Below, piece after piece: positions 1 through 5,632 of a stretch of DNA of 37,730 nucleotides. Origin of the DNA: Microcaldota archaeon (GTDB lineage: Archaea; Micrarchaeota; Micrarchaeia; Micrarchaeales; Micrarchaeaceae); assembly GCA_021801785.1 (NCBI GenBank), contig JAJYXL010000024.1, positions 1 through 37,730 on the forward strand, in the 5' to 3' direction. The position numbers and the translations under genes were made by a program. How positions within the stretch are numbered: position 1 is the stretch's first letter; each line of letters opens with the position of its first letter. Below the pieces are notes generated by a model. The model ran no database searches. It was given only the letters and a program-made list of their open reading frames with translations, and was not told the origin of the DNA.

Positions 1-233
1 TATGCGAGACCAATATCTACAACAAAATAACGCAGATAATAGATGCGGCCAAGACACCCGCAAATACAGAAAGCATAAAAGAGTTCGTGCTTAACACACT
101 ACAGGATATACCGGAGATATACCTACCTTCTGGAGAGAGGATAGGTCCTCTAAGCAAGGAAAGCAAGATAAAGACAAAAGACAAGAACGACGCCGAATTT
201 CTGGTAAACAGCATGTTGTGTGTATATTACTGA
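1..233 (+). CDS. GINS complex subunit, C-terminal part (partial)
   Basis: Only the last 76 codons are present; the frame enters from position 3 and stops at the TGA at 231-233. The tail contains a DIPE-x-Y-x-x-x-x-G-x-x-x-GPL pattern followed by a basic stretch and a short hydrophobic end. This resembles the small C-terminal B domain of archaeal GINS15/51, whose usual form is DVPEF..DG..YGPF followed by a run ending in a hydrophobic strand. GINS joins MCM and the Cdc45/RecJ-like protein in the replicative helicase complex. In many archaea GINS and PCNA genes lie next to the eL42/aIF2-alpha cluster, which fits this position. The call rests on a short C-terminal pattern and context. Confidence 0.6.
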   Translation, partial: CETNIYNKITQIIDAAKTPANTESIKEFVLNTLQDIPEIYLPSGERIGPLSKESKIKTKDKNDAEFLVNSMLCVYY

Positions 234-262
234 CGTAATTATAAATATTCAAAGTGAATGTG

Positions 263-544
263 ATGAAGATAACAAAAGAGACGAACGCATACTGCCCGAA
301 ATGCAACAAACACACCGTACACAAGGTCAAATTCTACTCAAAAAAACCTGCAAGCGGTATGAGTGTAGGAAACAGGAGGCACGAAAGAAAGCTTAAGGGG
401 TATATAGGCAAAGTAAAGGGTCCTGTCACACCGAAAAAGATAGGAAAGATGCAGAAGGCTCTCCTAGAATGTTCGGAATGCAAATACAATATAGAGAAGG
501 TCTTCGGCTCCAGGACGAGAAAGAAGCTAGAATATAAAGTGTAG
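263..544 (+). CDS. rpl44e: 50S ribosomal protein eL42 (L44e)
   Basis: A 93-residue basic protein with the family start MKI-x-KE, a first zinc knuckle CPKC near residues 11-14 and a second CSEC near residues 71-74, together making the four-cysteine zinc ribbon of eL42. The centre is rich in Lys, Arg and Gly, as expected for a protein that reaches to the E site of the large subunit. The ATG at 263 gives the usual N-terminus and has GTGA five bases upstream; an in-frame GTG at 254 would add three residues. It is followed after 4 bp by aIF2-alpha, so the two are probably co-transcribed. Confidence 0.95.
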   Translation: MKITKETNAYCPKCNKHTVHKVKFYSKKPASGMSVGNRRHERKLKGYIGKVKGPVTPKKIGKMQKALLECSECKYNIEKVFGSRTRKKLEYKV

Positions 545-548
545 ATAT

Positions 549-1343
549 ATGCAGAAACAAAATATGCCCAATCCGAATACACTGGTAATAGTCTTAGTAG
601 ACAAGATAGAGAAGTATGGGGCTTACTGCAAACTGATAGAGTACGACAATGTAGAGGCATTCATGCCCCTAAAAGAGGTATCTACCGGCTGGATAAAGAA
701 CATACACGAATTTTTGCACAAAGGGAAGACCATAGTATGCAGGGTTATAGACGTCAACCCGGAAAAAGGCACAATAGACATATCCCTGAAAAAGGTCACT
801 CCGAAAGACCAGAAGGAGAAAATAAGCGAGTATAATCTGGAGAAGAGAATATCATCATTACTCGCCCAGGCAATTAAACAGGCAGGCCTATCACACCAAA
901 AGAGCACCATAATAAAAAGTGTAATCGACGATTTTGGCACGTACACAAACTTCCATAATAACATGATCGAGAAGAGCCAGAGATACAAAACCGCCAACAT
1001 ACCTGAGAAACTGAAGGAGACATACATAGCTGTAATAGATGCGAACAGGCAGAAGAAGGACTATGATGTCTCATACACACTCGACCTTGTTGATTACAAC
1101 ACAAAAGGCGGGATAACCGAGATAAAGAACACACTGAAACTCATTAGCGATGCTGGTGTAGAGGTGCATTATCTGGGTGCGCCAAAATATATGCTCGTGT
1201 CGAAAGGAGCCGATTACAACAGCGCGGAGAAGAAGATAAAGACCGCAATTGACATACTAAACAGCAAGATAAAGAACGCTGATATAGAGGTAAAGAAGAA
1301 TAAAACCAAAAACGAGAAGTCCAGCATAATGGAAAAGATATAG
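549..1343 (+). CDS. eif2a: Translation initiation factor aIF2 subunit alpha
   Basis: 264 residues, the normal length for archaeal aIF2-alpha. The N-terminal S1/OB domain (about residues 10-85) has the IEKYGAYCKL strand, the EAFMPLKEV segment, WIKNI and a VNPEKGTIDISLKKV segment that match the family pattern. A helical domain follows, and the C-terminal alpha-beta domain (about 175-250) is the part that binds the gamma subunit. With beta and gamma it carries initiator Met-tRNA to the 30S subunit. No clear ribosome binding site precedes the ATG at 549, and an alternative ATG lies at 564. The gap from eL42 is 4 bp, leaving no room for the eS27 gene that often sits here. PAC2 follows after a few bases. 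Confidence 0.94.
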   Translation: MQKQNMPNPNTLVIVLVDKIEKYGAYCKLIEYDNVEAFMPLKEVSTGWIKNIHEFLHKGKTIVCRVIDVNPEKGTIDISLKKVTPKDQKEKISEYNLEKRISSLLAQAIKQAGLSHQKSTIIKSVIDDFGTYTNFHNNMIEKSQRYKTANIPEKLKETYIAVIDANRQKKDYDVSYTLDLVDYNTKGGITEIKNTLKLISDAGVEVHYLGAPKYMLVSKGADYNSAEKKIKTAIDILNSKIKNADIEVKKNKTKNEKSSIMEKI

Positions 1344-1351
1344 GTGTGGCA

Positions 1352-2158
1352 ATGAAGACCGAGATAATACTTACCAAAAAGATAAATCCAAAAAATCCTA
1401 TACTGCTTGTAGGGCTGCCAGGTGTAGGGAGCGTGGGCAGATTGGTTGCAAAACAGATAATAAGAGAGACAAAAGCTGAGCGATTTGCAACCCTCTATTC
1501 AGAACACTTCCCTCCGCAGGTAGTGATGCAGAAGAACGGGAAGCTCAGATTTGAGAACATGCGCTTTTACTACATCAAAAACAGAGAGAAGGGGAAGAAT
1601 GACATCATAGTGCTGACCGGAGACGACCAGCCGATGCCAACCGGACAGTATATAATAAGCAATATGATACTGGATTTCTTTGTAGACAAACTAGGCGGCA
1701 AATTCATATACACTATTGGAGGATATAACAGCGTAGAGGCCTATAATAACATAAAACTGCAGCATGCCAGGGTGTTCGGCAACGCGTCGAACAGCAAGGT
1801 AATAAGCATGTTCAAGTCCTCTGATGTCCTGTTCGGGGAATCGAGGGGTATGATATTTGGCGCTGCAGGGATGATTGTCGCAGCCGCAAAGGCCCGCAAC
1901 ATACCTGCAATATGTCTTATGGGAGAGTCCAGGTCGATAGACCGCGACCCGCTCGCCGCAAAATCCGTCATAAATGTGCTTACCAAGAGTCTTGGCATAA
2001 AGATAGGTACGAAAGAGATAGAGGATATGATAAACAACGTTACAGAGGCGATAAATAAGATGGAGTCGGAGGTCAACGCAAACATCCAAATGCCGCAGCT
2101 GCCTACCGCAGGTTCTCCAAATCCGAATCCGAACGAACGCTACTCTTATATAAGATGA
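1352..2158 (+). CDS. PAC2-family proteasome assembly chaperone
   Basis: About 268 residues with the PAC2 fold signature: an N-terminal ILLVGLPGVGSVG strand-loop, the ERFATLYSEHFPPQ segment and the later GAAGMIVAAAKARNIPAICLMGES segment. Archaeal PbaA/PbaB-type members assist 20S proteasome assembly, and this gene usually follows aIF2-alpha and Nop10. The ATG at 1352 has GGTG five bases upstream; a GTG at 1346 is possible. The protein ends in a Pro/Asn-rich linker and a tail reading YSYIR. This is close to, but not, the hydrophobic-Tyr-X motif used to dock on the proteasome, because the penultimate residue is Ile. The last codons overlap a TATA-like sequence that may serve the tRNA-Gly gene. 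Confidence 0.88.
   Translation: MKTEIILTKKINPKNPILLVGLPGVGSVGRLVAKQIIRETKAERFATLYSEHFPPQVVMQKNGKLRFENMRFYYIKNREKGKNDIIVLTGDDQPMPTGQYIISNMILDFFVDKLGGKFIYTIGGYNSVEAYNNIKLQHARVFGNASNSKVISMFKSSDVLFGESRGMIFGAAGMIVAAAKARNIPAICLMGESRSIDRDPLAAKSVINVLTKSLGIKIGTKEIEDMINNVTEAINKMESEVNANIQMPQLPTAGSPNPNPNERYSYIR
2145..2154 (+). promoter_or_regulatory. Candidate TATA box for tRNA-Gly
   Basis: CTTATATAAG lies inside the last codons of the PAC2 gene, centred about 36 bases before the tRNA 5' end. With normal archaeal spacing this gives a start about 9 bases upstream of the mature tRNA, so a short leader would need RNase P trimming. Confidence 0.4.
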
Positions 2159-2185
2159 GCCCCAGCCATAATATAAGGATGGTTA

Positions 2186-2272
2186 GCGCCAGTAATCTAG
2201 CCTGGTAGGATATCAGCTTCCCATATATGCTGGAAACAGCTGAACGCCCGGGTTCAAATCCCGGCTGGCGCA
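2186..2272 (+). tRNA. tRNA-Gly(CCC) with 14-nt intron
   Basis: The acceptor stem GCGCCAG (2186-2192) pairs with CTGGCGC (2265-2271); A2272 is the discriminator and no CCA is encoded. The D-arm runs 2195-2211. The anticodon stem is TCAGC (2213-2217) with GCTGA (2239-2243). The T-arm is CCGGG-TTCAAAT-CCCGG (2248-2264). The anticodon loop is interrupted: TTCC (2218-2221) pairs with GGAA (2232-2235), leaving 3-nt bulges at 2222-2224 and 2236-2238. Cutting after the second base of each bulge removes 2224-2237 at the canonical 37/38 site and leaves the loop TTCCCAA, anticodon CCC. The helix on the intron side is not well formed, so this is a relaxed bulge-helix-bulge. Confidence 0.93.
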
Positions 2273-2278
2273 TATAAA

Positions 2279-2387
2279 TAAACAGGAAGAACGGGCCCAA
2301 AGCTCCCCAAGGTAGAGTAACAGCACCCCCCATAACTATTGCAACAAGTGTCGCTTTCAGATTCGGTTCGAGATAATTACTTGCCAT
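2279..2387 (-). pseudogene. Truncated 5' copy of the DUF92 gene
   Basis: 2279 to about 2370 is nearly identical to 3957 to about 4050, the beginning of the intact DUF92 gene. The two copies differ by two compensating single-base indels in C runs and a few substitutions. The reading frame starts at the ATG at 2387, keeps the NLKATLVA and GALGPFF segments, and then loses homology 7 bp from the 3' end of tRNA-Gly. Only about 35 of roughly 225 codons remain, and the frame then runs into the tRNA in antisense. It is a remnant, not a gene. Confidence 0.8.
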
Positions 2388-2486
2388 CAGTCAGAACATG
2401 TAACTGTTGAAATATCCTACCTATTTCGTAGTATCAGTTAACACACGTCCAATTCCTAGGGAAAGCTATGTAAAAGTCCCGTATAA
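2279..2486. repeat. Collapsed direct repeat, copy 1 (matches 3957-4481)
   Basis: Three blocks occur in the same order and orientation in both places: the DUF92 5' end (2279-2370 and 3957-4050), an ACATG..AATATCCTACCTAT block (2396-2423 and 4166-4193), and a GGG..TGTAAAAG..TCCCGT block (about 2460-2482 and 4458-4480). Copy 1 is shorter because sequence between the blocks is missing. The rest of the gap between the tRNA and the next gene (to 2638) is AT-rich, with T runs at about 2490-2510 that could end tRNA transcription. I see no gene in it. Confidence 0.65.
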
Positions 2487-2638
2487 TTCAATCTTTTTGT
2501 TACATTTTTGAAGTTAACAGCATTCTATATTTATTATAAACATAAAGGATAGGCCATAGAAAATAACTTTAAATTCCTATCAAATAATCATAACATTTAA
2601 AAACCTCTTTTTACATAATAAAGTGGATAGGGAATGCC

Positions 2639-3286
2639 ATGGCCCCGAATAATCTTCTGCTCGCTATTGTTATAATAGTGCTGGTTGGATTAGTTATCTA
2701 TTTTGCATACAATTCGATCACTATCAATTCTAAAATATCATCCTTAAGCAGCAATCTATCGGCTCAGACATCAAGATACAACGAATTGAATAATACATAC
2801 CATAATCTTAGCTCAAAATTCGCGAGTTTAAATACAACCGCTGTTGTGCTTTACAAAAAAAATTACAGCTTTAATATAACTCTGGCTAAAGAAAATATAA
2901 CAGAAGTTAAAACAACAGGATATTATTATAACAAAAGTCGTGGCCAAATTGTAAATGGCAACTATACCTTTAACGAAACAAAACCAAGCATGTATAATAC
3001 CACGCTTAATATCCCTTATTTGGGGTATATTAAAATAGATATGGTAGCTCTAAAAAATGTAAATATAAGCAGAACATACATATCGCTTTTCAACAAAAAC
3101 ACAACAAATCTCTTATATGCTCCGCAGAATTACTACATCTCATCACCCCCAATAACATATAATCCGGGCCAGGGACCCCTGCTTATTCCTGTTCTGCCTG
3201 GAGAGCTCTCGATTAGTGTAAACAATTACAACAACGCTTCTATAAGTGCAATAGTCACAATCAATTATACGGGGACAGAGAGATAG
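2639..3286 (+). CDS. Membrane-anchored, N-glycosylation-rich protein of unknown function
   Basis: 215 residues, not recognised. Residues 6-24 form one strong hydrophobic segment, probably a signal anchor. A short heptad-like, Ser/Asn/Leu-rich stretch (about 30-65) could be a coiled coil. The rest is an extracellular-type domain with many N-x-S/T sequons and no cysteine. TTTACATAATA upstream could act as a weak TATA element. Base composition is visibly more AT-rich than the flanking housekeeping genes. It lies between the decayed and intact DUF92 copies, so it may be an accessory gene brought in or trapped by that duplication. It could be a pilus-like or surface-layer-associated protein, but nothing here proves that. 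Confidence 0.7.
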   Translation: MAPNNLLLAIVIIVLVGLVIYFAYNSITINSKISSLSSNLSAQTSRYNELNNTYHNLSSKFASLNTTAVVLYKKNYSFNITLAKENITEVKTTGYYYNKSRGQIVNGNYTFNETKPSMYNTTLNIPYLGYIKIDMVALKNVNISRTYISLFNKNTTNLLYAPQNYYISSPPITYNPGQGPLLIPVLPGELSISVNNYNNASISAIVTINYTGTER

Positions 3287-3381
3287 AAGAACAGAGGAAG
3301 ATGGTCGACATAAAATATCAGATCTCTCCATAAAGCACTAACAAGTCCGAAAAGTCCTTATATACGGACAACACAAAACAT

Positions 3382-4059
3382 TTACAGAATCATCGCCATA
3401 ATAGCCATAACGACCAGACCCCCAACAACACTCGCAATAAGGTTTGACGTGTACTTATTTCCAACACCCACCTCCTCAAAAACTCCGAAGAGAGAGTCCA
3501 CCAAAGTACCCACAATCCCCCCGACAATAGCTAGCGGAAAGAGGTAGATATACATGGGGGAGTATGCATAGATAAACAGGCTGGTGATACCTATCAGCAT
3601 GCTGGCCAAAACACCGGCCAATATGCCCAGATGTGTGATTCCGCCAGAGGCGCCCTTATTCACCCTCCTAAAACTTATTATAGATCTAGGTATACCATCA
3701 AGAACCCCTATCTCACTCCCAAACTTGTCCGCTGTAACCGCAGCAACAGCTCCGACAAACCCGGCAACAGCCAGGATCTGGTAAGCCGGTGAGTATATAT
3801 GCAGAGTGTAATACAAGAGAGCCATGACCAGCGGCCACGCTCCGTTGGCAATCACATTTCTGACCCCTCTCTGCCTCTCGAACAGTCCGGCCCTCCTCTT
3901 ATACTCGTGTCCGAACCACGTCACCACGGCTGAGAGGACGAGGAAGTATAGCATGGTAAACAGGAAGAACGGGCCCAAAGCTCCCCCAAGGTAGAGTAAC
4001 AGCACCCCCATAACCATTGCAACAAGTGTCGCTTTCAGATTCAGTGTAAGAAAATTCAT
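3382..4059 (-). CDS. DUF92/TMEM19-family integral membrane protein
   Basis: About 225 residues with six or more hydrophobic segments. The family signature VTADKFGSEIG (about residues 105-116) is followed by the RRVNKGASGGITHLG segment, which matches the DUF92/TMEM19 conserved loop. Plant members such as VTE6 act on isoprenoid phosphates (phytyl-phosphate kinase), so a role in polyprenyl or archaeol-type lipid metabolism is possible but unproven here. A TTG at 4080 would lengthen the protein by seven residues; the ATG at 4059 is preferred because a minus-strand TATA element at 4107-4120 then gives a leader of about 28 bases. A 5-bp stem at 3345-3369 lies between its stop and the convergent gene. 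Its 5' end is duplicated beside tRNA-Gly. Confidence 0.85.
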   Translation of the reverse strand: MNFLTLNLKATLVAMVMGVLLLYLGGALGPFFLFTMLYFLVLSAVVTWFGHEYKRRAGLFERQRGVRNVIANGAWPLVMALLYYTLHIYSPAYQILAVAGFVGAVAAVTADKFGSEIGVLDGIPRSIISFRRVNKGASGGITHLGILAGVLASMLIGITSLFIYAYSPMYIYLFPLAIVGGIVGTLVDSLFGVFEEVGVGNKYTSNLIASVVGGLVVMAIMAMIL

Positions 4060-4106
4060 CGTAAATACCCAAAAATGCAAAACATCTCTCCAGCTATTAC
4101 CAGAAA

Positions 4107-4120
4107 GCTTTTTAAATATC
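4107..4120 (-). promoter_or_regulatory. TATA element for the DUF92 gene
   Basis: Read on the minus strand this is GATATTTAAAAAGC, placed about 55 bases before the ATG at 4059. The same AAGCTTTTTAAATATCTA stretch recurs at about 4423-4440, where it faces the other way relative to the nearest transcript candidate. Confidence 0.5.
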
Positions 4121-4426
4121 TATCTGCCCGGCCTCAAATAATGTATTACCTATCACCAGTTCAAAACATGTAAATATTAAAATATCCTACCTATCTGCGA
4201 AAAGAACAGGTAAAATGGGTGCCCCGCGCCCCCTCTCCCGCACCACCTGAAACCGGTTTACATGGTTCGCCAAAGACCACACAGAGCGGTACCAGACACA
4301 CACCTCTCCCAGACCTACAGCCTCCTTATTCTTCATCCCGGCTCGAACCAACTCTCTCTACAGAATAGACAAATCATCTGCCGATACGATCGGTATCCAT
4401 GCCACACTTCCGCTATTATAAAAAGC

Positions 4427-4438
4427 TTTTTAAATATC
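4427..4438 (+). promoter_or_regulatory. TATA element ahead of the structured element at 4458
   Basis: TTTTTAAATATC is centred 26 bases before G4458, the first base of hairpin 1 of the candidate RNA. No protein-coding frame starts nearby, so either a small RNA or a long leader for radA would use it. Confidence 0.4.
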
Positions 4439-4457
4439 TACATACCTATCCTGTTAA

Positions 4458-4564
4458 GGGTTCTGTAAAAGGAATCCCGTGAAGAACTGGTCGCCTTGCC
4501 AGCGTGTAAAAGCGCTGGCACTATTTCTTCCATAGTCCCTTATCTTACAATATCTAGTTCACGG
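4458..4564 (+). ncRNA. Candidate structured RNA with twin identical-loop hairpins
   Basis: Hairpin 1 is GGG-TTC (4458-4463) with GAA-T-CCC (4472-4478). Hairpin 2 is GCCAGCG (4498-4504) with CGCTGGC (4513-4519), a perfect 7-bp stem. Both carry exactly the same 8-base loop, TGTAAAAG. A further 7-base complement, CCGTGAA (4477-4483) with TTCACGG (4558-4564), could close hairpin 2 into a domain; GAAGAA (4481-4486) with TTCTTC (4525-4530) is an alternative. CTGG (4487-4490) could also compete for CCAG (4499-4502). A TATA box sits at the right distance upstream. It may be an independent RNA or part of a long radA leader. The rest of the 4081-4680 gap shows no gene. Confidence 0.35.
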
Positions 4565-4680
4565 TACGTCTCGTCTCTTATACCTGATACTATTGCGGCA
4601 GACCAACGATATAACTATTAATATTGGGGTACAAATTATACTATTGGTAATCCCTTACCTCTACTGGTTTTGATGGTAAA

Positions 4681-5631
4681 ATGGCAAAGGAGAAGGCTGT
4701 AAGAGAGCTAGAAGATCTTCCCGGAATAGGCGAGGCTACCGCAGAGAAATTACGTACAGCAGGATATACCACACTCGAGAAGATTGCCGTGCTCGCGCCA
4801 CACGAGCTATCGGATATAAGCGGGATAAATGTGGAGGCTGCAAAGAAGGCGATAGCCGCAGCAAAGGCAGCAACCACTATAGAGTTTGAGACCGCGACAA
4901 ATGTATCAAAGAGGAGGAAGGATTTAGGAAAGATAACTACCGGTGCAAAGAGTCTAGACGAGCTTATAGGTGGCGGAATAGAGACCAACGCGATAACGGA
5001 GATGTACGGGAAGTTCGCAAGCGGGAAGACGCAGATGGGCTTCCAGCTATCTGTGAATGTGCAGCTTCCAAAGGACAAGGGCGGGCTGGATGGCGGCTGC
5101 CTCTATGTAGATACGGAAGGAACATTCAGGCCGGAGAGGGTGCAGAACATGATAAAGAGCGCCGGGCTCAAAGAGGAGGACGCGCTAAACAGGATAATCG
5201 TAGTCAGGACCCCCACCACAGAGAAGCAGATACTCACTATCGAGCGGGCAGATAAGCTCATCGAGGACTATGGTGTGAAGCTGATAGTGGTCGACTCTAT
5301 GACCTCTCTCTTCAGGGCCGAATACATAGGGAGAGGCTCGCTAGGCGAACGCCAGCAGAAGCTCAACATGCATGTACACCAACTCCAGAGGCTAGCGGAC
5401 AAGTACAATCTCGCAGTATACATAACCAATCAGGTTATGGACAACCCCGGGATACTATTCGGAGATCCGACCACACCAATAGGTGGGAACATACTCGCCC
5501 ATGCGGCTACCACACGTCTATACATAAGGAAGAGCAAGGAGGACAAGCGTATAATAAGGCTGGTCGACTCTCCAAACATGCCGGACGGAGAGTGCGTAAT
5601 AAGGATAACACCCAAGGGCATAACCGATTGA
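4681..5631 (+). CDS. radA: DNA repair and recombination protein RadA
   Basis: 316 residues, the normal RadA length. The N-terminal domain (1-60) has a helix-hairpin-helix motif (LPGIGEATAEKL). The FETA segment at 69-72 matches the FxxA polymerisation motif. Walker A is GKFASGKTQ (110-118) and Walker B is LIVVD (201-205), followed by the L1 and L2 loop regions and the GERQQKLN segment. It forms filaments on ssDNA and catalyses strand exchange in homologous recombination. The usual archaeal Walker A reads GEFGSGKTQ, so E to K and G to A at positions 2 and 4 are unusual, though the catalytic GKT is intact. Its stop lies one base from the stop of convergent gyrA. Confidence 0.97.
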   Translation: MAKEKAVRELEDLPGIGEATAEKLRTAGYTTLEKIAVLAPHELSDISGINVEAAKKAIAAAKAATTIEFETATNVSKRRKDLGKITTGAKSLDELIGGGIETNAITEMYGKFASGKTQMGFQLSVNVQLPKDKGGLDGGCLYVDTEGTFRPERVQNMIKSAGLKEEDALNRIIVVRTPTTEKQILTIERADKLIEDYGVKLIVVDSMTSLFRAEYIGRGSLGERQQKLNMHVHQLQRLADKYNLAVYITNQVMDNPGILFGDPTTPIGGNILAHAATTRLYIRKSKEDKRIIRLVDSPNMPDGECVIRITPKGITD

Positions 5632-5632
5632 G

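Noticed and set aside
239..248. AATTATAAAT as the eL42 promoter
   Set aside because: With normal spacing the start would fall inside the coding region, so it is more likely an AT-rich gap within an operon.
2103..2387. Minus-strand frame of 94 codons through tRNA-Gly
   Set aside because: Only the first third matches DUF92; the rest reads antisense through the tRNA and the PAC2 end. Treated as a pseudogene fragment.
3345..3369. GTCCG/CGGAC stem as a terminator
   Set aside because: Only 5 bp with a 15-base loop and no U-run; too weak to call, although it lies between convergent genes.
4330..4350. Minus-strand GGTTCGAGCCGGG resembling a tRNA T-arm
   Set aside because: The bases flanking the loop do not pair into a 5-bp stem, and no acceptor or anticodon arm can be found around it.
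4262..4468. Plus-strand open frame of 68 codons
   Set aside because: No ribosome binding site, composition unlike neighbouring proteins, and the frame overlaps the diverged repeat and the TATA element at 4427-4438.
4458..4552. Canonical H/ACA, SRP or RNase P RNA
   Set aside because: The ACA at 4547-4549 is too far from the lower stem, no K-turn is clear, and none of the conserved SRP or RNase P cores are present. Kept only as an unclassified candidate.
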